Source: CAWINH01 sp963837425
Lineage (GTDB): Bacteria; Chloroflexota; Limnocylindria; QHBO01
Assembly: GCA_963837425.1 (NCBI GenBank)
Contig: CAWINH010000006.1
Coordinates: 791,379-855,378 of the forward strand
DNA: 64,000 nt
Direction: 5' to 3'
The notes beneath the pieces are model-generated. The model worked only from the letters and a program-made list of their open reading frames with translations. It had not been told where the DNA came from and made no database searches. The translations under genes and the position numbers were made by a program. Every line of letters starts with the position of its first letter. Position 1 is the stretch's first letter. Below, in pieces: positions 1-7,339 of the stretch.

Positions 1-2
1 TG

Positions 3-95
3 CGGGCCTTCGACCGCGACCGCGGCTTCGCGGTCGACCTCTCCCACGTGACGGTGGTCGGCGTGTGTGCCGACTGCCAGGCGGCCGCCGGATGA
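3..95 (+). CDS. Fur-family metal regulator, C-terminal end only
   Basis: The frame entering from the left edge encodes about 30 residues ending in VDLSHVTVVGVCADC and a short tail. This matches the C-terminal strand and the CxxC zinc-site half that ends Fur/PerR/Zur-type repressors. The stop TGA overlaps the ATG of the next gene (ATGA at 92-95), so the two are probably translationally coupled. Only the last strand and CxxC are visible, so the subclass (iron, zinc, peroxide) cannot be told. Confidence 0.6.
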   Translation, partial: RAFDRDRGFAVDLSHVTVVGVCADCQAAAG

Positions 96-1021
96 CCTTC
101 CTGGGCTTCCCCGCCGTCGAGCTCGACACCCTCGAGCCCGGTGCCGCCGACGCCGTCATCCTGGGCGTCCCCTTCGGGATGGCCTACCCGGACGCCGGGC
201 TGACCGCCGGCTGTGCGGAGGCACCGGCCGCGGTGCGGTCCCGCTCGGCGCGATTGGCTCGCTTCATCGACAACCACGACTTCGAGCTGGATGGGCCAAT
301 GCTGCCGCCGGGCGCGAACTTCCGGGTCGTCGACGCCGGCGACGTCGCCGGCTCCGTGGAGGACGGGGCCACGAACCACACGGCGGCGGAGGCGGCCGTG
401 CGTCGCATCCTGGCGGCCGGTGCCGTGCCGATCGTCCTCGGCGGTGACGATTCGATCTGCATCCCGGTGCTGCGGGCCTACGAGGACCACGGGCCGATCT
501 CGATCCTGCAGGTGGACGCCCACCTCGACTTCCGGCACGAGGTAGACGGGGTCCGCGAGGGCTATTCCTCACCGATGCGTCGCGCCGCCGAGCTGCCGCA
601 CGTGGCCGCAATCGTGCAGGCCGGGCTGCGCGGCGTTGGAAGCGCCCGGACCTCGGACGTGGCCGACGCTCGGGCGAGGGGCAACCTGCTCGTCACCGCC
701 CGCGAGCTTCGCGAGCGGGGGGTCGGGTGGCTCCTCGAGCGGCTGCCGGAGAACGCATCGGTCTTCATAGCCTTCGATTGCGACGGCCTCGATCCCACGG
801 TGCTGCCCGCGGTGAGCGGCGCCTCTCCCGGCGGCCTGACCTACGACGAGGCGAGTGACCTGCTGACCGGTGTCGCGGGCCGTTGCCGGCTGGTCGGCAC
901 CTCGTTCACCGAGCTGATCCCGGCCCGCGATGAGCAGGAGATGAGCGCTCTCGTCGTCGTGCGTCTCGCGATGCTCCTGCTCGGCGCAGTGGCGCGGCGC
1001 CGAGCTACCCTCTCGTCATGA
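92..1021 (+). CDS. Arginase/agmatinase-family (ureohydrolase) protein
   Basis: A 309-residue protein of ureohydrolase size. It has the family landmarks GGDDS (about residue 117), DAHLD (about 141) and FDCDGLDP (about 230), which correspond to GGDHS, DAHxD and SxDxDxxDP. Canonical enzymes bind two Mn(II) ions with these motifs and hydrolyse the guanidino group of arginine, agmatine or similar compounds. Here the metal-ligand His of GGDHS is Asp, and the usual HG after DAHxD is replaced by EGYSSPMRR. I place it in a divergent agmatinase-like subgroup and do not assign a substrate. The ATG at 92 is preferred over the GTG at 65 because it overlaps the upstream stop. Its own stop overlaps the next ATG at 1018. 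Confidence 0.82.
   Translation: MTFLGFPAVELDTLEPGAADAVILGVPFGMAYPDAGLTAGCAEAPAAVRSRSARLARFIDNHDFELDGPMLPPGANFRVVDAGDVAGSVEDGATNHTAAEAAVRRILAAGAVPIVLGGDDSICIPVLRAYEDHGPISILQVDAHLDFRHEVDGVREGYSSPMRRAAELPHVAAIVQAGLRGVGSARTSDVADARARGNLLVTARELRERGVGWLLERLPENASVFIAFDCDGLDPTVLPAVSGASPGGLTYDEASDLLTGVAGRCRLVGTSFTELIPARDEQEMSALVVVRLAMLLLGAVARRRATLSS
1006..1011 (+). promoter_or_regulatory. Leaderless-type -10 (TACCCT) ahead of the ATG at 1018
   Basis: TACCCT lies six bases before the ATG at 1018, the same spacing as at seven other starts in this window. It sits inside the end of the upstream gene, so the small downstream gene may have its own leaderless transcript as well as coupling. No clear -35 is visible. 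Confidence 0.3.
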
Positions 1022-1383
1022 CGGACGGGCGACCGGTCACCATCCACTACTACTACCGCGTGCGCTGGGGGTACCAGGCCGAGTTCGTCGCGCTGTTCCG
1101 CCGCAACCACTACCCGATCCTCGCCGAGCAGGTGCGGGCCGGACGGCTGCTCGAGGTGACCGCTGCCGCGCCGCGCTTCCACGGGGACGGGAGCGCGGGC
1201 TGGACCCTGCTGGTGACGATCACCTACCGCGACTGGGCCGCGGTCGAGGCGCATTCCGAGGCGGAGATCGCCGAGCGCCTCTTCCCCGATCAGGAGCGCT
1301 ACCGGGCCGAGGAGCAGCGTCGCTTCGAGCTGCTGGAGGCGCACTGGGACGTGCCGCTCGAGCCGCTCGCCCTCGAGGACTGA
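1018..1383 (+). CDS. Small protein of unknown function (ferredoxin-like fold possible)
   Basis: A 121-residue soluble protein with no signal peptide or membrane segment. It opens with TIHYYYRVRWGYQAEFVALF, then alternates predicted strands and helices (LLVTITYRDWAAVEAHSEAE), which suggests a dimeric alpha/beta-barrel (Dabb/ABM-like) fold. I see no catalytic motif. Its ATG overlaps the stop of the arginase-family gene (ATGA), so the two are likely co-expressed and may share a pathway. The function is not known to me. Confidence 0.7.
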   Translation: MTDGRPVTIHYYYRVRWGYQAEFVALFRRNHYPILAEQVRAGRLLEVTAAAPRFHGDGSAGWTLLVTITYRDWAAVEAHSEAEIAERLFPDQERYRAEEQRRFELLEAHWDVPLEPLALED

Positions 1384-1392
1384 CCCGGGTTT

Positions 1393-1610
1393 TGTCCCGC
1401 TCACCGGGACGTTTCGCGCAGGAAGTGACCCTCATGCGCCGTCTGTCCCGCTCACCGGGACGTTCCGCGCAGGAAGTGACCCTCATGCGCCGTCTGTCCC
1501 GCTCACCGGGACGTTTCGCGCAGGAAGTGACCCCATGCCCGGTCCCGCTCACCGGACTTCCAGGAAGTGACCCGCATGCGCCGTCTGTCCCGCTCACCGG
1601 GACGCCGATC
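1393..1610 (+). repeat. 51-bp tandem repeat, about 4-5 copies
   Basis: Near-identical units start at 1393, 1444 and 1495. A shortened unit starts near 1542 and a partial one at 1586. Each unit opens with a small hairpin (TCCCG-CTCAC-CGGGA) and contains GCAGGAAGTGACC. The array fills the gap before the WYL regulator and opens a spurious in-frame N-terminal extension of that gene. It has repeat but no spacer structure, so it is not CRISPR. It could be a slippage array or a set of operator copies. Confidence 0.85.
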
Positions 1611-1664
1611 TCGACAGGACGTGTCAGGAATAGGGCTACAAATTGGGCTACACTGGATGAGCCG

Positions 1665-2642
1665 ATGCGTGCCTCTCGCCTGGTCACCGTGCTCCTCCTG
1701 CTGCAGACCCGCGGTCGGATGACGGCCGCCGAGCTCGCCCGCGAACTCGAGGTCAGCGAGCGGACCGTCCACCGCGACGTGGACGAGCTGTCGGCCGCCG
1801 GGATCCCGATCTACGCGGAGCGCGGCCCGCACGGCGGCGTCCAGCTCGTGGAGGGCTACCGCACCCGCTTGACGGGAATGACCGGGTCGGAGGCGGAGGC
1901 CCTCTTCCTGTCCGGGCTGCCCGGCCCGGCAGCGCAGCTCGGCCTCGGGACGGTGATGACCGCCGCGCGCCTCAAGGTGCTCGCCGCGTTGCCAGCCGAG
2001 ATGCGAGGAAGGGCCTCGCGGCTCGTCGAGCGGTTCTACCTCGATCCGGCCGGATGGTTCCAGCCCACCGACGACGTGCCTCACCTCGCGACCGTCGCGG
2101 ATGCCGTGTGGGGCTGCCGCCGGATCACGATCGCGTACGACCGCGGCGACTCCCAGGTCGAACGCCACGTGGACCCGATGGGCCTCGTCCTCAAGGGTGG
2201 GACCTGGTACCTCGTCGGATCCGTCGACGAGGGGCTGCGGACCTATCGCGTGTCCCGCATCCGCGAGGCTGAGGTGACCGAGGAGCGCTTCGAGCGGCCC
2301 CCCGGCTTCGACCTCGCCGGGTACTGGACCGAGTCGAGTGCCGCGTATGAGCGTGAGGTGGCTCGCCAGGAGGTCTCGGTGCGGGTGGCGCCAGAGCGCA
2401 TCGGCCTCCTTGAGGAATACGTCGGCCGGGACGCCGTCGCGCGCGCGCAGCGCCTGCCCGGCCCGGACCCCGATGGCTGGGAGCGGCTGCGGCTGCGAAT
2501 CGCGTGGCCGAGCGAGGTGGCCGGCCGCCTGGTTGGGATGGGGCCGAGCCTGGAGGTGATCGACCCGCCCGAGGTACGCGAGCGGGTCGTGTCGCTGGCC
2601 CGTGGCGCGCTGGAGCGGAACCGGGGCAAGGGCCGGTCCTAG
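1665..2642 (+). CDS. WYL-domain transcriptional regulator (HTH_11 + WYL)
   Basis: A 325-residue protein. Residues ~1-60 form a winged helix (MTAAELARELEVSERTVHRD, then a wing with GGVQL). Residues ~130-205 form a WYL domain with the signature WYLVGSVDEG followed by a conserved YRVSRI strand. A WCX-like C-terminal domain follows. WYL proteins usually act as ligand-responsive regulators, binding nucleic acid or nucleotides through the WYL fold. The frame stays open upstream through the 51-bp tandem repeat, but that stretch is repeat-encoded, so the ATG at 1665 is taken as the start. No strong Shine-Dalgarno is visible. TACACT at 1649-1654 is a possible -10. Confidence 0.87.
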   Translation: MRASRLVTVLLLLQTRGRMTAAELARELEVSERTVHRDVDELSAAGIPIYAERGPHGGVQLVEGYRTRLTGMTGSEAEALFLSGLPGPAAQLGLGTVMTAARLKVLAALPAEMRGRASRLVERFYLDPAGWFQPTDDVPHLATVADAVWGCRRITIAYDRGDSQVERHVDPMGLVLKGGTWYLVGSVDEGLRTYRVSRIREAEVTEERFERPPGFDLAGYWTESSAAYEREVARQEVSVRVAPERIGLLEEYVGRDAVARAQRLPGPDPDGWERLRLRIAWPSEVAGRLVGMGPSLEVIDPPEVRERVVSLARGALERNRGKGRS

Positions 2643-2664
2643 CGAACCGGAGCAGGGGCCGGTC

Positions 2665-2838
2665 CTAGCGGTCCGGCCCGCCGGCCGTCGCATGTCGGGT
2701 TGGAGGCTGATCGCCGGCCCCCGCGTGGGGTCGCGATGGGTGGCGTCGGCCACCGAGGAGGCCATGGATGCGGATGCGCGAGTGGAGCTCGCGCTCTCGT
2801 TCGTCGATGATGCTGCGCAGCAGGTGCTCGGAAAGCAT
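2665..2838 (-). CDS. Possible 57-residue basic small protein
   Basis: The ATG at 2838 is preceded by a good AGGAG at proper spacing. The product begins MLSEHLLRSIIDERERELHS and is helical and charged. It resembles the many short amphipathic helical proteins in GC-rich genomes, but I cannot name a family. A perfect palindrome lies just upstream at 2870-2888. It is convergent with the WYL gene, with 22 bp between the stops. It could be a chance frame; the ribosome site is the main support. Confidence 0.4.
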   Translation of the reverse strand: MLSEHLLRSIIDERERELHSRIRIHGLLGGRRHPSRPHAGAGDQPPTRHATAGGPDR

Positions 2839-2869
2839 GGGATCTCCTGGGGGTTCGGGGAGTGGGGTT

Positions 2870-2888
2870 CTATCGGCTACGCCGATAG
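2870..2888. promoter_or_regulatory. Perfect palindrome CTATCGGC-TAC-GCCGATAG, possible operator
   Basis: Two 8-bp arms are separated by 3 bp, just upstream of the small minus-strand gene. On that strand TTGGCA followed 16 bp later by TATCGG would place the palindrome over a -10 region. An operator is the simplest reading; a transcript hairpin is the alternative. Confidence 0.4.
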
Positions 2889-2995
2889 CGTAGCGCGCAT
2901 ACCTGCCAAAACTTGTCATGTATGCCGATGCGTTGCGGGGTTGCTGAGCGCGGTGGTCGGCGCGGTCGCTCAGCGCGATGGTCGGCGCGGTCGCT

Positions 2996-3116
2996 CAGCG
3001 ACGCTATCGGCGAAGGAAGGGCCCAACGGACCGGTCCCCTTCGCGCTGGGGGTCGCCAGGTGACGATTCAGCGAACCGGACAGGTTTCCTTCGCTCTTAC
3101 CGTCGCTGGACGACCG
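2996..3116 (+). repeat. Dispersed inverted-repeat element, family 2, copy A
   Basis: A ~120-bp element starting CAGCGACGCTATCGGCGAAG and ending CTTACCGTCGCTGG, so its ends are inverted copies of each other; an inner GAAGG...CCTTCGC pair forms a second hairpin. Other copies lie at 5590, 17613 and 18590, all in the same orientation. It sits in a gap of about 430 bases (2839-3274) that otherwise holds only a duplicated ~20-bp GCTGGACGACCGCC unit (3108-3153). Confidence 0.65.
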
Positions 3117-3274
3117 CCGCTGGAGCACCGAGGCTGGACGACCGCCGCTGGACGCGGAGCTCGACGCCCGGCGGTCGCGGCCGTGGATATGCTGCCGCGG
3201 CCGTGGATAGCGCTCGCCGCGCCGCGCCGTGCGGCGCCGCGCGCCCGAGCGCCCGCGCGTTCGTAAGGCCTCCC

Positions 3275-3601
3275 ATGCAGCCCCAAGAATCAGGCGCGAA
3301 CATGCGCGACATGCCTGGCCGCTACGAACACTCGACCGACCGACGTCGGATCGCGCTCCACGACCGGCTGCGCCGACTGAAGGCGCTGGCGGTCGGCGGC
3401 ACGGTGGCGCTCGCGCTCGCGATGTGGGCGCTCGTGTCCGGGGCCGTGGCGGCCACCACCGCGCCGCCCACGAGCACCGCGACGACGACGATCACGGCGC
3501 CGGTCGTGACGATCAACGGCAACAACGGCTTCTTCAACGGTGGGAGCTCGCTTGGCAGCGGGTCCGCGCAGCGGCCGGTCGCGAGGTCGCGGGGCTCCTG
3601 A
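3275..3601 (+). CDS. Small single-pass membrane protein next to apbE
   Basis: A 108-residue protein with a basic cytoplasmic N-terminus, one hydrophobic helix at ~residues 32-54 (AVGGTVALALAMWALVSGAV) and a Thr/Gly/Asn-rich outer tail containing NGNNGFFNGG. It has no flavinylation motif (DGxTGATxS/T). It ends 5 bases before the ApbE start, and the same NGNGNG-type low complexity occurs in the downstream ferric-reductase-like protein. It may be a third component of that envelope redox unit, or simply a conserved leader gene. An alternative ATG is at 3302. Confidence 0.55.
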   Translation: MQPQESGANMRDMPGRYEHSTDRRRIALHDRLRRLKALAVGGTVALALAMWALVSGAVAATTAPPTSTATTTITAPVVTINGNNGFFNGGSSLGSGSAQRPVARSRGS

Positions 3602-3606
3602 CCGCG

Positions 3607-4521
3607 ATGGCCGCGGTCCATCCTGACCTCCTTCGCGAGCACCGGTTCACCTCGATGGGAACGGAGTGCTCGGTGCTCATGCCCGCCGACCGCCCGGAGG
3701 CGGCGGAGCTGGTCGTGAACCTCTTCGCGGAGTGGGATGAGCGCTTCAGCCGCTTCAAGCCCGAATCGGAGCTGTCGCGGGTGAACGCAGCCGCCGGCGT
3801 GTCGGTGGCGGTCAGTGAGCCGATGTTCGCCATGCTCGCGGCGGCCATCGACGCGGCGCGTGCCACCGATGGCCTCTTCGACCCTCTCCTCGGGCACCGG
3901 ATGGTGGCGCTCGGCTACGACCGCACGTACGCGCAGCTGCCGGAACGGCGGGCGGGGGTGCCGGTGGATGCCTGGCAGCCCGGAGCCTGGCGCGCGATCG
4001 TTCTCGACCCGATGCGCTCGACGGTCATCATCCCGGCCGGGACCGGGCTCGACTTTGGCGGCATCGCCAAGGGGATGGCGGTCGACGCCGCGCTCCGGCT
4101 CCTCGTCGATGCCGGGTTGCCATTTGCCTCGGTGAACGCCGGGGGCGACATGGCGGTGCACGGGACGCCGACCGGCATGCGTTCGTGGCCGATCGCCATC
4201 GAGCTCGGCCCGGGCCGGGACAGGGTGGTCACCCTGCCGTCCGGCGCGCTCGCCACCTCATCGGTCCTTCGTCGGCGATGGCGGACGAACGGCACCGAGC
4301 GTCATCACCTGCTCGACCCTCGTACCGGGCTGCCGAGCGCCAGCGGCGTCATGCAGGCCAGCGTGGCGGCCGCCACCTGCCGCCAGGCGGAGGTGGCCGC
4401 CAAGGCGGCGCTCGTCTCCGGCCTCGCCGCCGGAACCGACTTCTGCGAGCGGCACGGCCTGGCCGCCCTTCTGCTCACCGATGACGGCGACGAGTGGCGC
4501 GTGGGGTCCTGGACCGCATGA
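3607..4521 (+). CDS. apbE: ApbE-family FAD:protein FMN transferase
   Basis: A 304-residue protein with the ApbE signature throughout: FTSMGTECSV near the start, LDFGGIAKGMAVD at ~140, SVNAGGDMAVHG at ~175 and HHLLDPRTGLPS at ~235. ApbE uses FAD to attach FMN through a phosphoester bond to Thr/Ser of extracytoplasmic redox proteins, with Mg(II). No Sec signal or lipobox is visible, whereas most ApbE proteins are exported, so either the start is further upstream or export is indirect. Its stop overlaps the ATG of the haem membrane protein at 4518, and the pairing with a ferric-reductase-like protein is typical. Confidence 0.9.
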   Translation: MAAVHPDLLREHRFTSMGTECSVLMPADRPEAAELVVNLFAEWDERFSRFKPESELSRVNAAAGVSVAVSEPMFAMLAAAIDAARATDGLFDPLLGHRMVALGYDRTYAQLPERRAGVPVDAWQPGAWRAIVLDPMRSTVIIPAGTGLDFGGIAKGMAVDAALRLLVDAGLPFASVNAGGDMAVHGTPTGMRSWPIAIELGPGRDRVVTLPSGALATSSVLRRRWRTNGTERHHLLDPRTGLPSASGVMQASVAAATCRQAEVAAKAALVSGLAAGTDFCERHGLAALLLTDDGDEWRVGSWTA

Positions 4522-5534
4522 CGATCGATCACACCCTGAGCTGGGAGGTCGCGCGCGTTGGCGGCATGCTGGCCTACGTGCTCGCCACGGGATCGGTCGC
4601 GCTCGGCATCCTCCTCTCGCTGAAGGCGTACTCCACGAGCTGGCCGCGCTTCATCACGAACGAGCTGCACCGCTACATCACCCTGCTGACGCTCGCGTTC
4701 ATCGGCGTCCACACGCTTGCCGTCTGGCTGGACCCGTTCACCGCCTTCACCCCGGCGGAGGTGCTGGTCCCGATGGCCGCGCACTATCGGCCGTTGTGGA
4801 TCGCGATGGGGATCGTGTCCGCCTACCTGGCGGTTGCCGTATGGGCCTCGGAGTACGTGCGCAAGTGGATCGGCTTCGCCTGGTGGCGACGGCTGCACTA
4901 CCTGAGCTTCGCCGTCTTCGTGCTGGGCGCGGTCCACGGACTGGGCACCGGCAGCGATACCCGCTCGTGGTGGGGATTCCTCGCATACGGGGGGACGATC
5001 GGGCTGGTCGCCGTCCTGCTCGGCTGGCGGCTGGTCCGCGCGCTGCCGGAGGACACCCGCGACATGGCGGTGGCCGGCCTTGGCGCATCGGTGCTCGTCC
5101 TGGGGCTGTTCGGCTTCGTGGGCCCGATGCAGTCCGGCTGGAACGAGATCGCGAACAACGGCAACGGGAATGGCGCCTCGGCCGCGTGGCTGGCTGCGAC
5201 CGCCCCGACGCCGACCCCCGCTCCACCGACGATGCCGAGCCCACCGTTCACCGCCGAGATCACCGGGACGCTCGTCAGCGACGGGGTCGTGAATGGGAGC
5301 TTCACCGGCGCCGTGGACGGACAGCTGCAGCTCGTCCTCAGCCAGCAGACGAGCGGGCTGGCGGTGACCTTCTCCGATGGCTGGACTTGCCAGGGCGACG
5401 TCGCGGTATCCGGCGCGAACTCGGTGACCTCGAGCTGCGCCTCGACCGATGGCGGCATCCTGCAGCTCGAGCTGTCCAACCTGCGCCGCCAGGGCAACCA
5501 GATCCTCGGCGAGCTGCGGGGCACCGGGGGCTAG
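4518..5534 (+). CDS. Ferric-reductase-like transmembrane haem protein with extracytoplasmic tail
   Basis: A 338-residue protein with about six membrane helices in residues 10-210. Histidines in HRYITLLTLAFIGVH and LHYLSFAVFVLGAVH pair across helices as expected for a bis-haem ferric reductase/MsrQ/cytochrome b561-like core. After the last helix comes a Pro/Thr-rich linker (~235-250), then a beta-rich outer domain of ~95 residues with two Cys (TCQGD, SSCAST) likely in a disulfide. It overlaps apbE by 4 bases (ATGA). It probably moves electrons across the membrane to an outside acceptor. The flavin-bearing partner that ApbE would modify is not obvious here. Confidence 0.8.
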   Translation: MTIDHTLSWEVARVGGMLAYVLATGSVALGILLSLKAYSTSWPRFITNELHRYITLLTLAFIGVHTLAVWLDPFTAFTPAEVLVPMAAHYRPLWIAMGIVSAYLAVAVWASEYVRKWIGFAWWRRLHYLSFAVFVLGAVHGLGTGSDTRSWWGFLAYGGTIGLVAVLLGWRLVRALPEDTRDMAVAGLGASVLVLGLFGFVGPMQSGWNEIANNGNGNGASAAWLAATAPTPTPAPPTMPSPPFTAEITGTLVSDGVVNGSFTGAVDGQLQLVLSQQTSGLAVTFSDGWTCQGDVAVSGANSVTSSCASTDGGILQLELSNLRRQGNQILGELRGTGG

Positions 5535-5589
5535 CCACGGGCTGAATTTCGGGTGGCGAGGCGCAGCCAGGCGTTCGAGCGTCGCGGTC

Positions 5590-5707
5590 GTTCACGCTAT
5601 CGGCGAAGATCAGCCGGCTCGTTCGCCCCGGCATGCGCCGAGCGACGAAGCGGCGTGCGAGCCCAGCGTTCAGCGCGGCTCGTTCGCTTTTGTCGCCGCT
5701 CAGCGAC
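5590..5707 (+). repeat. Dispersed inverted-repeat element, family 2, copy B (diverged)
   Basis: It starts CACGCTATCGGCGAAG and ends CGCTTTTGTCGCCGCTCAGC. The layout follows copies A, C and D but the interior differs more. It fills the space between the convergent haem-protein gene and the minus-strand gene at 5726, where it could also act as a transcript-end hairpin. Confidence 0.5.
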
Positions 5708-5725
5708 TGCCGACGGTAGGGAGCG

Positions 5726-6790
5726 TCAGCCTTCTGGTGCGTCCCGCGAGGGCCGCCCGCCACGGGTCGGCTTTGGACGCGTCGATGCCGTGCTCGCGCG
5801 CGACCGTGCCTTTCGGGACCTCGGCTTCTGAGCCGCTGACCTTGCCGAGCCCGATGCCCTCTTGGCCGCCGTCGCCTTGGCGTTGTGAGCCGGCTGAGCC
5901 AGCGGCTCGGGCTGCACCTCACCCGCGGACGGTGTCGTCGATGCCTTCCCCCGCGCACGCTGGCGGGCACGGCGGGGCTTGGGCGTCTCGGCTGGCTCCG
6001 CGACCGGCTCGGCCAGGGCCGCGCCCGGCTCGGCCAGGGCCGCGCCCGGCTCGGCGCGCTCCGAGTCGCGGCGGGGATTCCCGGTGCCGCCATTCGCGCC
6101 GGCGCCCTCGAGGGCCAGGCCGCTCTCGATGCCGCCTCGCGCGCGCTGCGCTCGGCTGACCGCCTCCATGGCGCGGGCGAACATCACCTGCGCACGCTCG
6201 AGAGCGCGCTCGCGGCGGAGATGCTCGCCGGTGGCCGGATCGGTCTCTTCCTCGGGCGGGACGCGAGTGAGCCAGGTTCCGAACGCGGCACCGGCGCCGG
6301 CGATGGCGAGGATCCAGACGAGGATCATGGGCAGGCTCACGGCCGCGCCCCCGCTGGCCGCGGCCCCGGAGCTCCCGACGGTGTCAAGCGCCTCCGCGTC
6401 GCCGGCCCCGACCGTTGCCTGGCCGTTCGCGCCGACCGTGGCCATCAGCCGATAGCGGTGGCCGACCGCCAATGCCGCGCCGCAGGCGGCGTCGCGTCGG
6501 CTCGAGACCAGGAACTGACGGCTGACCGAGCCCTTCTCGACGTTGTCGACGTCGATCGTCCATGTGATCACGTCATTCGGGCCGGCCATGAACAGGAATC
6601 CAGGGTCATCGCGCTGCACGACCGTCCCGGTCAGAACCAGGTCCGCGTCCGCGAAGGTCAACGGCGGCGACGCCTCGCAGGCGGCGGCGGGGGAGGCCAT
6701 GGGCCCTGCCCATGCCGCCCCGGCCATGAGGAGGATCACGAAGGCAGCCGCGAGCGGTTGCGGGCGGAATCGTCGCCCAACGAGATGCAT
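5726..6790 (-). CDS. Membrane protein: exported NTR-like domain, one TM helix, long basic tail
   Basis: A 354-residue protein with a signal peptide (~1-38, cleavage near AAWAGPMA). Residues ~38-125 form an exported domain with CEASPPLTFADADLVLTGTV and a second Cys, resembling TIMP/NTR-like modules of many hypothetical proteins. A transmembrane helix follows at ~150-172 (LPMILVWILAIAGAGAAFGT). The last ~170 residues are cytoplasmic and rich in Ala, Arg, Lys and Pro, with an exact EPGAALA duplication. The histone-H1-like tail suggests nucleic-acid or ribosome contact at the membrane, but that is only a composition argument. It is divergent from the GYD gene with a palindrome between. Confidence 0.7.
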   Translation of the reverse strand: MHLVGRRFRPQPLAAAFVILLMAGAAWAGPMASPAAACEASPPLTFADADLVLTGTVVQRDDPGFLFMAGPNDVITWTIDVDNVEKGSVSRQFLVSSRRDAACGAALAVGHRYRLMATVGANGQATVGAGDAEALDTVGSSGAAASGGAAVSLPMILVWILAIAGAGAAFGTWLTRVPPEEETDPATGEHLRRERALERAQVMFARAMEAVSRAQRARGGIESGLALEGAGANGGTGNPRRDSERAEPGAALAEPGAALAEPVAEPAETPKPRRARQRARGKASTTPSAGEVQPEPLAQPAHNAKATAAKRASGSARSAAQKPRSRKARSRASTASTRPKPTRGGRPSRDAPEG

Positions 6791-6894
6791 GGGGTGATCT
6801 TGGGGGCTCTGGTGCGGGCGGCGATATCCCCCGCAGGTACCATTCGCGTCCGCTCCGGGGAGCTATCGTTCGACCGAACCCCGGCCCCGGTGCC

Positions 6895-6922
6895 TTGACG
6901 TTCAGCGTAGCGTGAACGTCAA
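6895..6922. promoter_or_regulatory. Perfect inverted repeat TTGACGTTCA-N8-TGAACGTCAA
   Basis: The 10-bp arms match perfectly around GCGTAGCG, in the 158-bp space between divergent genes at 6790 (-) and 6949 (+). The left arm begins TTGACG, which could double as a -35 for the GYD gene. It is best read as an operator for a dimeric regulator. Confidence 0.6.
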
Positions 6923-6948
6923 GGTCACGCAGCTGGAGGAGTCCCCAA

Positions 6949-7269
6949 ATGGCGAAATACCTCTTGATCGGCAGCTATTCGGCGGTGGGTGCCAAGGGCC
7001 TGATGGCGAAGGGGGGCAGCGCGCGCAGGGAAGCGGCCCGCAGGTCGATCGAGTCCGTCGGCGGGACGCTGGAGGCGTATTACTTCGGCTTCGGCAAGGA
7101 CGACGCCTACGTCCTCTTTGATGCGCCGAGCCACGCGGCAGCGAGCGCCCTGTCACTCACCGCCAGCCAGGCGGGGGGCTTCAGCGGACGGGTGATCGTC
7201 CTCATCACCCCGGAGGAGATCGACGAGGCGTCGCGGCTCCACCCTGAGTATTCGCCGCCCGGCAGCTGA
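6949..7269 (+). CDS. GYD-domain protein
   Basis: A 106-residue protein preceded by GGAGGAG. It begins MAKYLLIGSYSAVGAKGLMA and contains the helix with GGTLEAYYFGFGKDDAYVLF and a VIVLITPEEID strand, the usual GYD-domain layout (a ferredoxin-like fold of ~95-105 residues). Members are small cytosolic proteins without an agreed function. It stands alone, divergent from the membrane protein at 5726-6790, with a strong palindrome in its promoter. Confidence 0.85.
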   Translation: MAKYLLIGSYSAVGAKGLMAKGGSARREAARRSIESVGGTLEAYYFGFGKDDAYVLFDAPSHAAASALSLTASQAGGFSGRVIVLITPEEIDEASRLHPEYSPPGS

Positions 7270-7339
7270 TCACTTCTGTGAATCCGCGGGAGCCCCTGGA
7301 GCGGCAGCTCGCCGTCCGTGAGGCTCTCGCGGAGAACGC

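Noticed and set aside
1393..1610. Possible CRISPR array
   Set aside because: The units are contiguous 51-bp tandem repeats with no unique spacers and no cas genes nearby.
2602..3266. Overlapping plus-strand frames after the WYL gene
   Set aside because: They run through duplicated intergenic words and the family-2 element, have no ribosome sites and no protein character.
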